Position numbers and translations under genes: made by a program. Shown here piece after piece: positions 53,075 through 61,687 of a stretch of DNA of 64,000 bases (position 1 is its first letter; each line of letters starts with the position of its first letter). Origin of the DNA: Clostridiales bacterium. Its GTDB lineage: Bacteria > Bacillota > Clostridia > Oscillospirales > Acutalibacteraceae. Under the pieces are notes generated by a model that searched no databases, had not been told where the DNA came from, and saw nothing but the letters and a program-made list of their open reading frames with translations. The stretch is taken from positions 1-64,000 of the forward strand of contig JAAYIY010000040.1 of NCBI GenBank assembly GCA_012523185.1, written 5' to 3'.

Positions 53075-53324
53075 CAATTTAAAAACACTTGAAATGCTAT
53101 GACGGAATTATGCCTTTTTCAGCGCTTTTCAGAGAGTCGGCGGACGGTGAAAGCCGATACTGCGCGAACAAGGCAGTCTCACTCCCGAGCAGGATTTCGG
53201 AAGGCCGTTTGGCTGCGTAAGGAATCACGGTTTGTCCCGTTACCATGACATCGGACTTTTCAGTCCTGCAAAGAGACCGTTTACAGACGGTAATTTGGGT
53301 GGTACCGCGGTATTAAGTTATCGT
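53075..53324 (+). ncRNA. T-box leader (tRNA-sensing riboswitch)
   Basis: The leader has the Stem I AGAGAG bulge (53131-53136), the GGCGGACGGTGAAAGCC distal element and the invariant T-box GGGTGGTACCGCGG (53298-53311). Pairing GCCTT (53112) with AAGGC (53201-53205) and GCT (53124) with AGC (53188) leaves the candidate specifier loop strand AGGATTTCGG at 53191-53200. It contains UUC/UUU (Phe) and AUU (Ile), but no leucine codon. Uncharged tRNA would favour the antiterminator and expression of the downstream genes. The class is certain; the amino acid is not. Confidence 0.92.
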
Positions 53325-53359
53325 CCCTGAAGTGTTGGCTTTGGGGATTTATTTTTTTC
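53325..53359 (+). terminator. Regulated terminator of the T-box leader
   Basis: TCCCTGAAG (53325-53333) pairs with CTTTGGGGA (53340-53348), nine pairs including two G-U, followed by a T run broken by one A. The TCCC on its 5' side is also needed for the T-box antiterminator, so the two structures exclude each other. Confidence 0.85.
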
Positions 53360-53379
53360 ATTAAGAAGGAGACATTTAC

Positions 53380-54798
53380 ATGAAAACAATCAAGATTGCA
53401 GACATGACTCTTCGCAGAGCAGCCGAAAATCGGGAAATGCTTCTCGGATTCCGAGAAAAAATTGATATCGCAAAGCAGCTTGATAGGTTAAATGTCGATA
53501 TCATAGAGATGCCGGCGCTGTCGGGCAACAAGGCAGACGAGCTTCTTGTCAAATCCATTGCGTCCGTCCTCAAAAACAGCATTCTCTCAGTCGAATCGGG
53601 ATTGACGGAGGAAAGCGCCCTCAACGCTTGGAACGCGCTGTCAGGTGCGGCACGTCCGAGGCTCAACGTTGTTGTGCCTGTTTCGGCTGTTCAGATGGAA
53701 TATATGTGCAAGAAAAAGCCGCCGATGGTCTTAAAGCTTATAGAATCTCTTGTGTCCCGCTGCGCTTCGCTTTGCCCCGATGTTGAGTTTTCCGCCGCCG
53801 ACGCCACAAGAAGCGAAAAGGACTTTTTGGCAAAGGCTGTTTCAACTGCCGTTAAGGCGGGAGCTAAAACAATCACGTTCTGCGATTCAATCGGCACGCT
53901 GTTTCCAAACGAGATAGAGGATTTTTTAAACGACGCTGTATGCCGCATAGACGAGCTTAAAACAGTCGAGTACGCGATGCAGTGCAGCAATGAAATAAAA
54001 ATGGCGGCGGCGTGCGCGTTCGCTTCTGTGAACGCAGGTGTTTCGACAATAAAAACAACTGTCTGCGACTCGCTGACGCCGACTCTTGATGCCGTAGCGC
54101 ACACAATAAGATTAAGAGGCGATTCGCTTAAAATAAGGTCAAACGTAAACATAACGGCGCTTTCGTCCTTTTTAAAGCAGCTGATACCGCAGATAAAGAC
54201 AAAACGCGGTGAAAGCACTCCTTTCATCAACGGTGTCGCCGAGCAGACGGAAGATTTCACGCTTGACGAAAACACAGACATAACGGCGCTCATAGGCGTG
54301 ATATCAAAGCTTGGATACAACCTCACACAAGAGGACAACGCAAAGGTATATGAGTCCTTTTTAAGCGTCGTCGGAAAAAAGGACTTTATCGGTGTCAAGG
54401 AGCTTGAAGCAATCATTGCAAGCTCCGCGCTTCAAGTTCCGCCGGTCTACAAGCTTATAAGCTATGTCATCAACAGCGGCAATGTGCTGACGCCGACGGC
54501 AAACATCACGCTTGAAAAAGACGGAGTGCGGCAAAACGGTCTTAGCACGGGCGACGGGCCAATCGACGCCGCTTTCCTTGCCATTGAAAAGATTACAGGG
54601 CATCATTACGAGCTTGACGACTTTCAAATTCAGTCTGTCACCGAGGGACGTGAGGCAATGGGCGACGCGCTTGTTAAGCTTCGCTCCGACGGTGAGCTTT
54701 ATTCCGGCAAGGGCATTTCGACCGACATCATAGGCGCAAGCATCAGGGCTTATATCAGCGCCTTAAACAAAATTGTTTATGACGCTGATAACGCGTAA
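53380..54798 (+). CDS. LeuA-like alpha-isopropylmalate synthase paralogue lacking metal-binding residues
   Basis: This 472-residue protein has the layout of the DRE-TIM synthase family: a TIM-barrel (about 1-280), a linker and a C-terminal LeuA regulatory dimer domain (about 335-465, with STGDGPIDAAFLAI and YSGKGISTDIIGASIRAY). The active site does not match. The usual DxTLRDGEQ reads DMTLRRAAE (8-16), with Arg13 where the metal Asp belongs. The HxH metal motif reads QCSNE (Gln201, Ser203). True isopropylmalate, citramalate or homocitrate synthase activity is therefore doubtful. It is the first gene after the T-box terminator, with AAGGAG at the start, and probably co-transcribed with the isomerase/ligase fusion 36 bases downstream. 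Confidence 0.85.
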   Translation: MKTIKIADMTLRRAAENREMLLGFREKIDIAKQLDRLNVDIIEMPALSGNKADELLVKSIASVLKNSILSVESGLTEESALNAWNALSGAARPRLNVVVPVSAVQMEYMCKKKPPMVLKLIESLVSRCASLCPDVEFSAADATRSEKDFLAKAVSTAVKAGAKTITFCDSIGTLFPNEIEDFLNDAVCRIDELKTVEYAMQCSNEIKMAAACAFASVNAGVSTIKTTVCDSLTPTLDAVAHTIRLRGDSLKIRSNVNITALSSFLKQLIPQIKTKRGESTPFINGVAEQTEDFTLDENTDITALIGVISKLGYNLTQEDNAKVYESFLSVVGKKDFIGVKELEAIIASSALQVPPVYKLISYVINSGNVLTPTANITLEKDGVRQNGLSTGDGPIDAAFLAIEKITGHHYELDDFQIQSVTEGREAMGDALVKLRSDGELYSGKGISTDIIGASIRAYISALNKIVYDADNA

Positions 54799-54833
54799 AA
54801 ACGCTGTGCCACACCGAAAGGATTTGATTTTAT

Positions 54834-57356
54834 ATGAAGCTTTCATTTTCAACAAACGGCTGGAACGAATTCACTTGGCGTGATTTTTACTCAATGGCAA
54901 AGGATTTGGGTTTCAGCGGCATTGAGGTTCACAACATAAGCGAAGGTCTTTTTGAAGGCAGAAACGCGCCGTTTATAAAAAGCGAACTGCCTAAGACATC
55001 ACGAAAGCTTCGCGAGCTGGGGCTTTCGGTGCCGTGTTTTGACGCTGTTTGCAACATAGCCGACGCGTCAAAGCTCACGGAAAACTGTATAGATACAGAA
55101 GATTATATCTATATCGCCTCAAGCCTCGGCACGCCATACATAAGGATTTACGCCTCACAGCAGGAGGGAAAGACGCCTGAGGAGGAGGACGACGCCGTCG
55201 TCGAATATCTGAAAAAAATGATACCGATTGCCGAAAAAGCGGACGTCGTGCTTTTAATTGAAACAGTCGGGATTTATGCCGACACATCAAGGCTCTGCGA
55301 CATCCTCAACTTTTTCGCTTCGGATAACCTTGCGGCTTTATGGGACATGCACCACCCATACAGGCGCTTTGGAGAAAGCGCGGAAAAGACAATCCAGAAC
55401 CTTGGCGCGTACATAAGGCACGTCCATGTTAAGGATTCTGTTGTTATCGACGGCAAAGTACGGTTCAGGCTGATGGGGGAGGGGGACATCCCGTTTGACG
55501 AGATGATGAGCGCGCTGCGCTCCGTTAATTACGACGGATTCATCTCCTTTGAATGGAAACCCCTTTGGCTTGAGGAATTAAGCGACAGCGCCATTGTTTT
55601 CCCGCACTTTTTAAATTATATGAGCCGATACATTTCAGAAGAAAAGGACAGCGGCAAGACCTTTTCAAACAAGGACGGCTCGGGAAAATACATTTGGAAA
55701 AAGGACACGCTTATAGACAGCACATTTTCACAGGTGCTTGACAGGATTGCAAGCGAATTCCCCGACCAGTACGCCTTCAAATATACGACGCTTGATTACA
55801 CACGGACTTATGCGGAGTTTCGCGACGATGTCGACACTTTCAGCCGCTCGCTCATCGCTCTCGGCGTCAAGCCGGGCGACCATGTCGCGGTGTGGGCGAC
55901 AAATGTGCCGCAATGGTTCATAGCTTTTTGGGCAACAACAAAAATAGGCGCCGTTCTCGTCACTGTCAACACAGCATACAAAATACACGAGGCCGAGTAC
56001 CTTCTCCGACAGTCGGACACTCACACGCTGATTCTTATCGACAGCGCCGTTGATTCCGATTACATTGCCATCATAAATGAGATTTGCCCGGAGCTGAAAA
56101 GCTCTGTCGCCGGACAGCCGCTCCATTGCAGAAGGCTTCCTTTCCTGCGCAATGTCATAACAATCCAATCGCGCCGCGACGGCTGCCTCACATGGGACGA
56201 CGCCATGGCGCTCGCTTATAATGTCCCGATTGAGGAGGTTTACCGCCGCGCGTCCGCAGTCGACAAAAATGATGTGTGCAATATGCAATACACTTCCGGA
56301 ACCACAGGTTTTCCGAAAGGCGTCATGCTCACACATTACAATGTCGTCAACAACGGAAAGTGCATCGGAGACAGGATGGATTTTTCAACGGCGGACAGAT
56401 TGCTGATTCAAGTTCCGATGTTCCACTGCTTCGGGATGGTTCTTGCCATGACCGCCGCCGTGACACATGGCACGACCATGTGCCCGATACCTTATTTTTC
56501 GGCAAAGACATCTCTTGCCTGTGTCAATCTGGAGCGTATAACCGCTTGTCACGGCGTTCCCACGATGTTTATTGCGATGCTTGAGCATGAGGACTATGTA
56601 AAAACCGATTTTTCATATCTCCGAACAGGCATAATGGCAGGCAGTGTTTGTCCCGAGCCGCTCATGCGTGATGTAGTCGAAAAGCTTAATATGTACGGAA
56701 TCACAAGCGTTTACGGGCAGACAGAGGCGTCTCCCGGCTGCACAATGAGCGACTGGGAGGATCCGCTTGACTTGCGTGTCGGGACAGTCGGGCGCGTTTT
56801 TCCGAATGTCGAATGCAAAATTATTGACCCCGAAACAGGCAAGGATTTGCCGGACGGAGAAAACGGCGAGCTTGTCGTGCGCGGCTACAACATCATGAAG
56901 GGCTATTACAAAATGCCGCAGGCGACAGAAGCGGCGATTGACAGCGACGGATGGCTGCACACAGGCGACATAGCCTGCCGCACACCCGACGGATATTACC
57001 GCATAACAGGCAGATTAAGGGATATGATAATTCGCGGCGGCGAAAACATATACCCGAAGGAGATAGAGGAATTTATATACACTCATCCGAAGGTTTCCGA
57101 CGTCCAGGTAATCGGTGTGCCGGACGAACAATACGGCGAGGAAATTATGGCGTGCGTAATCCTCAAAGAGGGCGAATGCTTAAGCGAGGACGAGCTTAAA
57201 AAGTTTGTCAGGGATCATATGGCGCGCCACAAGATTCCCAAATATGTCGAGTTTGTCAGCTCGTTCCCGATGAATGTCGCGGGAAAGATTTTAAAGTATA
57301 AAATGCGTGAAGCGGCAATCGAAAAGTTAGGGCTTAACAAACCGGAAGACAGCTAA
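54834..57356 (+). CDS. TIM-barrel sugar isomerase/epimerase fused to an acyl-CoA ligase
   Basis: This 840-residue protein carries two catalytic modules. Residues 1 to about 280 are a xylose-isomerase-like TIM barrel (sugar phosphate isomerase/epimerase, AP endonuclease 2 fold) with plausible metal ligands in LLIETVG, LWDMHHPYR, HVHVKDS and FEWKPLW. Residues about 300-840 are an AMP-forming acyl-CoA ligase: YTSGTTGFPKGVMLTH near residue 485, YGQTEASPG near 632, LHTGD, GRLRDMIIRGGENIYPKEIE, and the C-terminal catalytic Lys in NVAGKILKYKMRE. Both halves look intact. The fused product would activate a carboxylate and act on a hydroxy/keto sugar-like compound. The substrate is unknown, and its link to the LeuA-like protein is inferred from position. 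Confidence 0.9.
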   Translation: MKLSFSTNGWNEFTWRDFYSMAKDLGFSGIEVHNISEGLFEGRNAPFIKSELPKTSRKLRELGLSVPCFDAVCNIADASKLTENCIDTEDYIYIASSLGTPYIRIYASQQEGKTPEEEDDAVVEYLKKMIPIAEKADVVLLIETVGIYADTSRLCDILNFFASDNLAALWDMHHPYRRFGESAEKTIQNLGAYIRHVHVKDSVVIDGKVRFRLMGEGDIPFDEMMSALRSVNYDGFISFEWKPLWLEELSDSAIVFPHFLNYMSRYISEEKDSGKTFSNKDGSGKYIWKKDTLIDSTFSQVLDRIASEFPDQYAFKYTTLDYTRTYAEFRDDVDTFSRSLIALGVKPGDHVAVWATNVPQWFIAFWATTKIGAVLVTVNTAYKIHEAEYLLRQSDTHTLILIDSAVDSDYIAIINEICPELKSSVAGQPLHCRRLPFLRNVITIQSRRDGCLTWDDAMALAYNVPIEEVYRRASAVDKNDVCNMQYTSGTTGFPKGVMLTHYNVVNNGKCIGDRMDFSTADRLLIQVPMFHCFGMVLAMTAAVTHGTTMCPIPYFSAKTSLACVNLERITACHGVPTMFIAMLEHEDYVKTDFSYLRTGIMAGSVCPEPLMRDVVEKLNMYGITSVYGQTEASPGCTMSDWEDPLDLRVGTVGRVFPNVECKIIDPETGKDLPDGENGELVVRGYNIMKGYYKMPQATEAAIDSDGWLHTGDIACRTPDGYYRITGRLRDMIIRGGENIYPKEIEEFIYTHPKVSDVQVIGVPDEQYGEEIMACVILKEGECLSEDELKKFVRDHMARHKIPKYVEFVSSFPMNVAGKILKYKMREAAIEKLGLNKPEDS

Positions 57357-57376
57357 GAAAGGGCGCCGACAAGACA

Positions 57377-58354
57377 ATGGGATATCAAAATTTGCCTTTC
57401 AGGGAGGACAGCGTTTTCCTTGTGACGGGCGGAGCAGGATTCATAGGCTCCAACATTTGCGAGCGCCTGCTCTCAATGGGACACACTGTGCGCTGCCTTG
57501 ACGACCTCTCGACGGGCAAGCGTGAAAATGTGGATATGTTTGCCGACAACCCTTCATACACATTTATAAAAGGCGATATAACAGACATTGAAACGTGCAA
57601 AGCCGCTTGCGAGGGCGTTGATTTTGTCTTGAATCAAGCGGCGTGGGGGAGTGTGCCGAGGAGCATTGAAATGCCTGTGTATTACGAGCGCGTGAACATA
57701 GGCGGCACGCTTAATATGATGGAGGCGGCAAAGACACAAGGCGTCAAAAGGTTTGTTTACGCCTCAAGCTCGTCCGTTTACGGCGACAGCGCGGAGCTGC
57801 CGAAAAGAGAAGGGCGCGAGGGCGATTTGCTTTCGCCTTACGCGCTGACAAAGCGCGTGTGCGAAGAATACGGGAAGCTGTATTTTAAGCTTTACGGGCT
57901 TGAAACATACGGATTAAGATACTTTAATGTTTTCGGAAAACGTCAGGACCCGGAGGGTGTTTATGCCGCGGTCATACCAAAGTTTATCAAGCAGCTTTTA
58001 AGAGGGGAGACACCCGTAATTTACGGGGACGGGAAGCAGTCAAGGGACTTCACATATGTTGAAAATGTCGTCGAGGCAAACCTCAAGGCGTGCCTTGCGC
58101 CAAAGGAGGCGGCCGGGCAGTCTTTTAACATTGCTTACGGCGGAAGAGAAAGTCTTGTTGACATTTACCGTTCAATCTCAAAAGCGCTCGGCATAGACGG
58201 CGTGGAACCGACATTTGAGCCGACCAGAAAAGGCGATATAAGGCATTCAAACGCCGACATCGCCAAGGCGCGTGAAATGCTCGGCTATGAACCCGAATAT
58301 GATTTTGATAAGGGTCTTGAGCTTGCGATAAATTGGTATAAAGAAAACCTTTAA
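57377..58354 (+). CDS. NAD-dependent nucleotide-sugar 4-epimerase (WbpP-like)
   Basis: This 325-residue extended short-chain dehydrogenase has GGAGFIGSNI near residue 18, LDDLSTGKRENV, NQAAWGSVPRSIE (the family's AAxGSVPRSI with Trp), SSSSVYGD and the catalytic SPYALTKRVCE Tyr-Lys, then LRYFNVFGKRQDPEG. The SVPRSIE stretch is typical of UDP-GlcNAc/UDP-Glc 4-epimerases of the WbpP/Gne group. It starts 20 bases after the isomerase/ligase gene and may share its transcript, but it also fits envelope sugar supply. Confidence 0.9.
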   Translation: MGYQNLPFREDSVFLVTGGAGFIGSNICERLLSMGHTVRCLDDLSTGKRENVDMFADNPSYTFIKGDITDIETCKAACEGVDFVLNQAAWGSVPRSIEMPVYYERVNIGGTLNMMEAAKTQGVKRFVYASSSSVYGDSAELPKREGREGDLLSPYALTKRVCEEYGKLYFKLYGLETYGLRYFNVFGKRQDPEGVYAAVIPKFIKQLLRGETPVIYGDGKQSRDFTYVENVVEANLKACLAPKEAAGQSFNIAYGGRESLVDIYRSISKALGIDGVEPTFEPTRKGDIRHSNADIAKAREMLGYEPEYDFDKGLELAINWYKENL

Positions 58355-58463
58355 CAAATATTCGCCGCCGTTTTAGCAGCATTTTGTTAAAACGCTCTTG
58401 TGGGCGCCGCGCGAAAGCGGCAAGCGCTTATTTAATCGGCGGCAAAACTCGGAGAAATAATGC

Positions 58464-59189
58464 ATGAAAAAAGTTACCGGTAAAGCTTTGAAATTTTTAA
58501 GACTGATTCTTTCGGTCTTTTTTATAGTTATTATTGTTTTTGCGGTGTCAATTTATTGCGGAAACCGGGACTCCTTAATCATTGACGCGCAGGAGGCGGG
58601 CGAATCGGCGGCTGAAACTGATTTATCAAGTTCAGAGGAAAGCGAAAGCCTTGACTTTGAAACAGCCGCGGATGAACAAACCTCCAAAGCCGCTGACAAG
58701 GCGACGGAGAAAAAAGAAACAAAAACGGCGGCTCCCGCGACAACAACAGCCGCGGCGCCGCCAAAAAGATTTACGCTGACATCACAATTCAGCAAAGGGG
58801 CATATATAAACAGTGTCGTAAAGCTGACGAACGACAACAGGAGAGACGCGGGCGCGGAAAAGCTGCGGACAGATGCCAAGCTCATGAACGCGGCGCAAAC
58901 GAGAGCGGAGGAATGTGCCTCGATAGACAGCATAAGGGTGAACGGCGCTTCGCACAAAAGACCTGACGGGTCCGAGTGGTACACTGTTTTAGGTGTGAGC
59001 GAAAATTACAATTACGGCGAAAACACTGGTCAAGGATGTGACACGCCGGAATATATGATGGAAGTGTGGCTTAATTCAAAAGGACACAAGGCAAACATAC
59101 TCAATGAGGATTACACAAAAATAGGCGTTGGCTGTGCCGTGTCGTCAGGCGGGACAGTCTTTTGCGTGCAGATATTTTACAGACCGTGA
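58464..59189 (+). CDS. Membrane-anchored CAP (SCP/PR-1) domain protein
   Basis: This 241-residue protein has one N-terminal membrane segment (about 12-31), a long Ser/Glu/Lys/Thr/Ala-rich linker (about 40-105) and an extracellular CAP domain (about 115-241). Domain marks are VVKLTNDNRRDAGAEKL, RAEECAS, GASHKRPDG and WLNSKGHKANILNEDYTKIGVGC, including both conserved histidines. CAP proteins in Firmicutes (for example YkwD) are exported and of unclear function. GGAG lies 9 bases before the ATG. A small GC stem (58406-58421) lies upstream without clear promoter sequence. Confidence 0.9.
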   Translation: MKKVTGKALKFLRLILSVFFIVIIVFAVSIYCGNRDSLIIDAQEAGESAAETDLSSSEESESLDFETAADEQTSKAADKATEKKETKTAAPATTTAAAPPKRFTLTSQFSKGAYINSVVKLTNDNRRDAGAEKLRTDAKLMNAAQTRAEECASIDSIRVNGASHKRPDGSEWYTVLGVSENYNYGENTGQGCDTPEYMMEVWLNSKGHKANILNEDYTKIGVGCAVSSGGTVFCVQIFYRP

Positions 59190-59231
59190 CAGTGTTTGCT
59201 CAAAGATAATCCAACAATCGCAAAGAGACTG

Positions 59232-60368
59232 TCAAAGCTTTATTATCTGCTCGCTCAAAGGAGTGCCGGGGCGAAAACGCGGCATATCAATGGCTCTGCC
59301 GCCGTTTGTTACAGACAGCTCCGAAAGAAGCCCGACTGCCGTCCACTCGCAGGCGTCATAAACATCTATCGCCGGTTTTTTGCCGTTAATGACCGCGTCA
59401 AGGAAATCATCGACAAGGAAAAAGTCGCCGCCCCAGTGCCCCGATTGTTTTTGCTTTTCCGTCGCGTTTTTATAGCGCTCAGGCAGATATTTGTCATAAT
59501 AATCAGACAGCGGCGCCCATTTTCGATTGTCGCCGTCTCCGGAGGCTTCAAGCCAAATTTTATGTTCGTCACCGAGCCCGCGCGGCGCCTCGTAACAGCC
59601 TTTTGTTCCCTGCAAGCTGTAATATGACATGTTGTGCGGGCGCGGAGACATGCAGTCGACGCGAATTTTCACAAGCCCACCGCTTTCAAGCCGACACATC
59701 GTGAGAGTTGTGTCGTCCTGTCTCAAACCTTCGATTTCCGCCACATTTTGACCGCTTGAGCAGGTCATAACAGACTTTATGCTGTCGCCCTCAAACCATT
59801 GAGCGACAGGCCCCACGCTGTGTGTCGGATAAAAACAGCCTCTTTTGCCAAGCTGCCAATATTTTCGCCATGTGGGCATTCCAAAGCCGGAGCGGCTGAC
59901 TAAGCTTAACACGTTGTGGATATATTCGCCTTCTCCAAAATACACCTTGCCGAAAAGCCCGTCATTAACCATTGCCTTGATGACAGCGTTTTGAGGTATA
60001 TAGCAATAGTTCTCGGCAAACATATATGTCTTTTTAGATTTTTCGACAGCCTCGATCAGCCACCAAAGCTCGTCAATCGTCACACCCGCCGTGACCTCCG
60101 ACAGGACGTGCAGCCCTCTCTCAAGCGCTTGTATCGCCATCGGCACATGACAATGCATAGGCGTGGCGATGACGACCGCGTCAATGTCGCTGTCAAGCAT
60201 GTCGTCAAATATCCTGTAGCTGCGGGGTATGCCGTGTTTCTTGACGGCATCGTCAAGGACGCCGCCGTCAATGTCGCAGATTGCCGAAACCTCACAAAGC
60301 TCAGGCCTGTTTTGAAACCCCGCGATTGTGCTCAATCCTCTGCCGCCCACTATACCGACCTTTAACAT
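59232..60368 (-). CDS. Gfo/Idh/MocA-family oxidoreductase
   Basis: This 378-residue NAD(P)-dependent dehydrogenase of sugars or polyols has the N-terminal Rossmann motif VGIVGGRGLSTIAGF, VVIATPMHCHVPMAIQALERGLHVLSE and a C-terminal alpha/beta domain from about residue 120. The usual EKP motif is replaced by EVT, and AENYCYIPQ follows. Long aromatic/charged loops (RKYWQLGKRGCFYPTHSVGP) resemble glycoside-processing members such as GH109-like proteins, but this is only a resemblance. It is a single gene, convergent with the CAP gene and divergent from the flavodoxin gene. Confidence 0.9.
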   Translation of the reverse strand: MLKVGIVGGRGLSTIAGFQNRPELCEVSAICDIDGGVLDDAVKKHGIPRSYRIFDDMLDSDIDAVVIATPMHCHVPMAIQALERGLHVLSEVTAGVTIDELWWLIEAVEKSKKTYMFAENYCYIPQNAVIKAMVNDGLFGKVYFGEGEYIHNVLSLVSRSGFGMPTWRKYWQLGKRGCFYPTHSVGPVAQWFEGDSIKSVMTCSSGQNVAEIEGLRQDDTTLTMCRLESGGLVKIRVDCMSPRPHNMSYYSLQGTKGCYEAPRGLGDEHKIWLEASGDGDNRKWAPLSDYYDKYLPERYKNATEKQKQSGHWGGDFFLVDDFLDAVINGKKPAIDVYDACEWTAVGLLSELSVTNGGRAIDMPRFRPGTPLSEQIIKL

Positions 60369-60474
60369 ACAAACTCCCCCTTAACAGTTAAAGTTTTCCT
60401 TAATCGCTATATATAATATTATATCGTCCAAACCGCCTTAGTCAATACTTAATTCGGAGGTTATGTGAGTTTAT

Positions 60475-61011
60475 ATGAATATTCTTATTTTAATAGGCAG
60501 TCCGCGCGCAAACGGCAGCACAGAAGTCATGGCGAACACATTCAGAAGGGGAGCCGAGGAGCGCGGAAATAAAATAGCTGTTATAAAGGCATATGATGCA
60601 AAAGTCGCGCCATGTATAGACTGCGGCCGCTGCAAGGATAAAATAGGCTCATGCATACACCGCGACGACATGTCAGGCGGGCTGATGCGCCTGATTGACG
60701 ACACCGACATGCTTGTGATTGCTTCCCCTGTTTATTGGTGGGGGTTTCCGGCGCCGTTAAAGCTGATAATCGACAGGCTTTATGCCAAAGAGCGAAAAAG
60801 CTTCAAGGTAAGTTCGTCCGCGCTTCTGATGAATGCTTACGACGAGGACGCTTTTGAGCCTGCCGTCGGGCAATACATAAGAATATGCGAACACCTTAAT
60901 TGGGGAATCGCGGGCATAATAACAATCGGCGGCATCAGAGAAAAAGGCGGCGTCAAAAAGTCTGAGCGGCTTGGTGAAGTCTACACTCTCGGAAAATCAA
61001 TAAGACCTTAG
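60475..61011 (+). CDS. Flavodoxin-fold NAD(P)H:FMN reductase family protein
   Basis: This 178-residue protein has the family's ILILIGSPRANGSTEVMANTF phosphate loop, a cysteine-containing segment CIDCGRCKDKIGSC near residue 48 that may bind an iron-sulfur cluster or form a disulfide, and SPVYWWGFPAPLKLIIDR, the conserved FMN-contact region. This resembles the iron-sulfur flavoproteins and NADPH-dependent FMN reductases of anaerobes. GGAGG lies 14 bases before the ATG. The LOG gene follows 11 bases downstream. Confidence 0.9.
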   Translation: MNILILIGSPRANGSTEVMANTFRRGAEERGNKIAVIKAYDAKVAPCIDCGRCKDKIGSCIHRDDMSGGLMRLIDDTDMLVIASPVYWWGFPAPLKLIIDRLYAKERKSFKVSSSALLMNAYDEDAFEPAVGQYIRICEHLNWGIAGIITIGGIREKGGVKKSERLGEVYTLGKSIRP

Positions 61012-61022
61012 GAGCGGAAATT

Positions 61023-61562
61023 ATGAGAATTTGCGTTTTCGGCGCGTCAAGCAATGAGATAAACAAAGGATATATTAAAGAAGTCGAGCTTTTGGGCGAA
61101 AAGATGGCGCAAAGAGGGCACAGCCTTATTTTCGGCGGCGGCGCCGACGGCTTGATGGGCGCCGCGGCAAGGGGAATGGCGAAATTCGGGGGAGAGATTA
61201 TCGGAGTCGCGCCGTCTTTTTTTAATGTGGACGGAATACTTTATGACAAATGCACCGACTTTATTTTTACAGAAACAATGCGTGAGCGAAAGCAGGCGAT
61301 GGAGGACGGCGCTGACGCGTTTATTGCCGTCCCGGGCGGGATAGGCACGTTTGAGGAGTTTTTTGAGGTGCTGACGCTGAAGCAGCTCGGCAGGCACAAA
61401 AAGCTTATAGCTCTTTTCAACATCGACGGATATTTTGACGATATGCTTAAAATGATGGAAACGGCGGTTAATCAAAAGTTTATGAAAAACGAGTACAACA
61501 AGCTTTACAGCGCGTTTACAAGCGCCGAAAACATTTTAAAATATATTGAGAACGGGAGTTAG
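61023..61562 (+). CDS. LOG-family protein (possible nucleotide 5'-monophosphate phosphoribohydrolase)
   Basis: This 179-residue lysine-decarboxylase-like Rossmann protein has the two LOG motifs: GGGADGLMGAAARG near residue 39 (GGGxxGLMG) and the PGGIGTFEEFFE (PGGxGTxxE) motif near residue 103, with METMRERKQ in between. Plant LOGs release cytokinin bases; bacterial homologues hydrolyse nucleoside monophosphates of mostly unknown identity. It is co-transcribed with the flavoprotein upstream. Confidence 0.92.
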   Translation: MRICVFGASSNEINKGYIKEVELLGEKMAQRGHSLIFGGGADGLMGAAARGMAKFGGEIIGVAPSFFNVDGILYDKCTDFIFTETMRERKQAMEDGADAFIAVPGGIGTFEEFFEVLTLKQLGRHKKLIALFNIDGYFDDMLKMMETAVNQKFMKNEYNKLYSAFTSAENILKYIENGS

Positions 61563-61578
61563 GAACGGTCTTTAGGAG

Positions 61579-61601
61579 CGGCTGTCAAGGGCAGCCGTTT
61601 T
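61579..61601 (+). terminator. Candidate terminator after the LOG gene
   Basis: CGGCTG (61579-61584) pairs with CAGCCG (61592-61597), followed by only four T. A weak but well-placed terminator, 17 bases after the stop codon. Confidence 0.5.
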
Positions 61602-61624
61602 GAGAAAAGCTTATAAAATATAAT

Positions 61625-61657
61625 GGCGGCGCCGCGAAGTAAAAACGCGGCGCCGCC
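61625..61657. terminator. Strong GC hairpin between convergent genes
   Basis: GGCGGCGCCGCG (61625-61636) and CGCGGCGCCGCC (61646-61657) are a perfect 12-bp stem with a 9-base A-rich loop, between the LOG gene and the histidine kinase. Neither side has a strong U run, so it may be a bidirectional terminator or RNA-stabilising stem. Confidence 0.5.
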
Positions 61658-61687
61658 TTAAAAATTCCTGTGTTTTTGTCGTGTTAA

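Noticed and set aside
53691-54416. 241-codon open frame opposite the LeuA-like gene
   Set aside because: Antisense shadow; the plus-strand protein has family structure and a ribosome binding site.
61023-61562. Cytokinin-producing enzyme
   Set aside because: The LOG motifs are clear, but bacterial LOG proteins act on various nucleotides and nothing here points to cytokinin synthesis.
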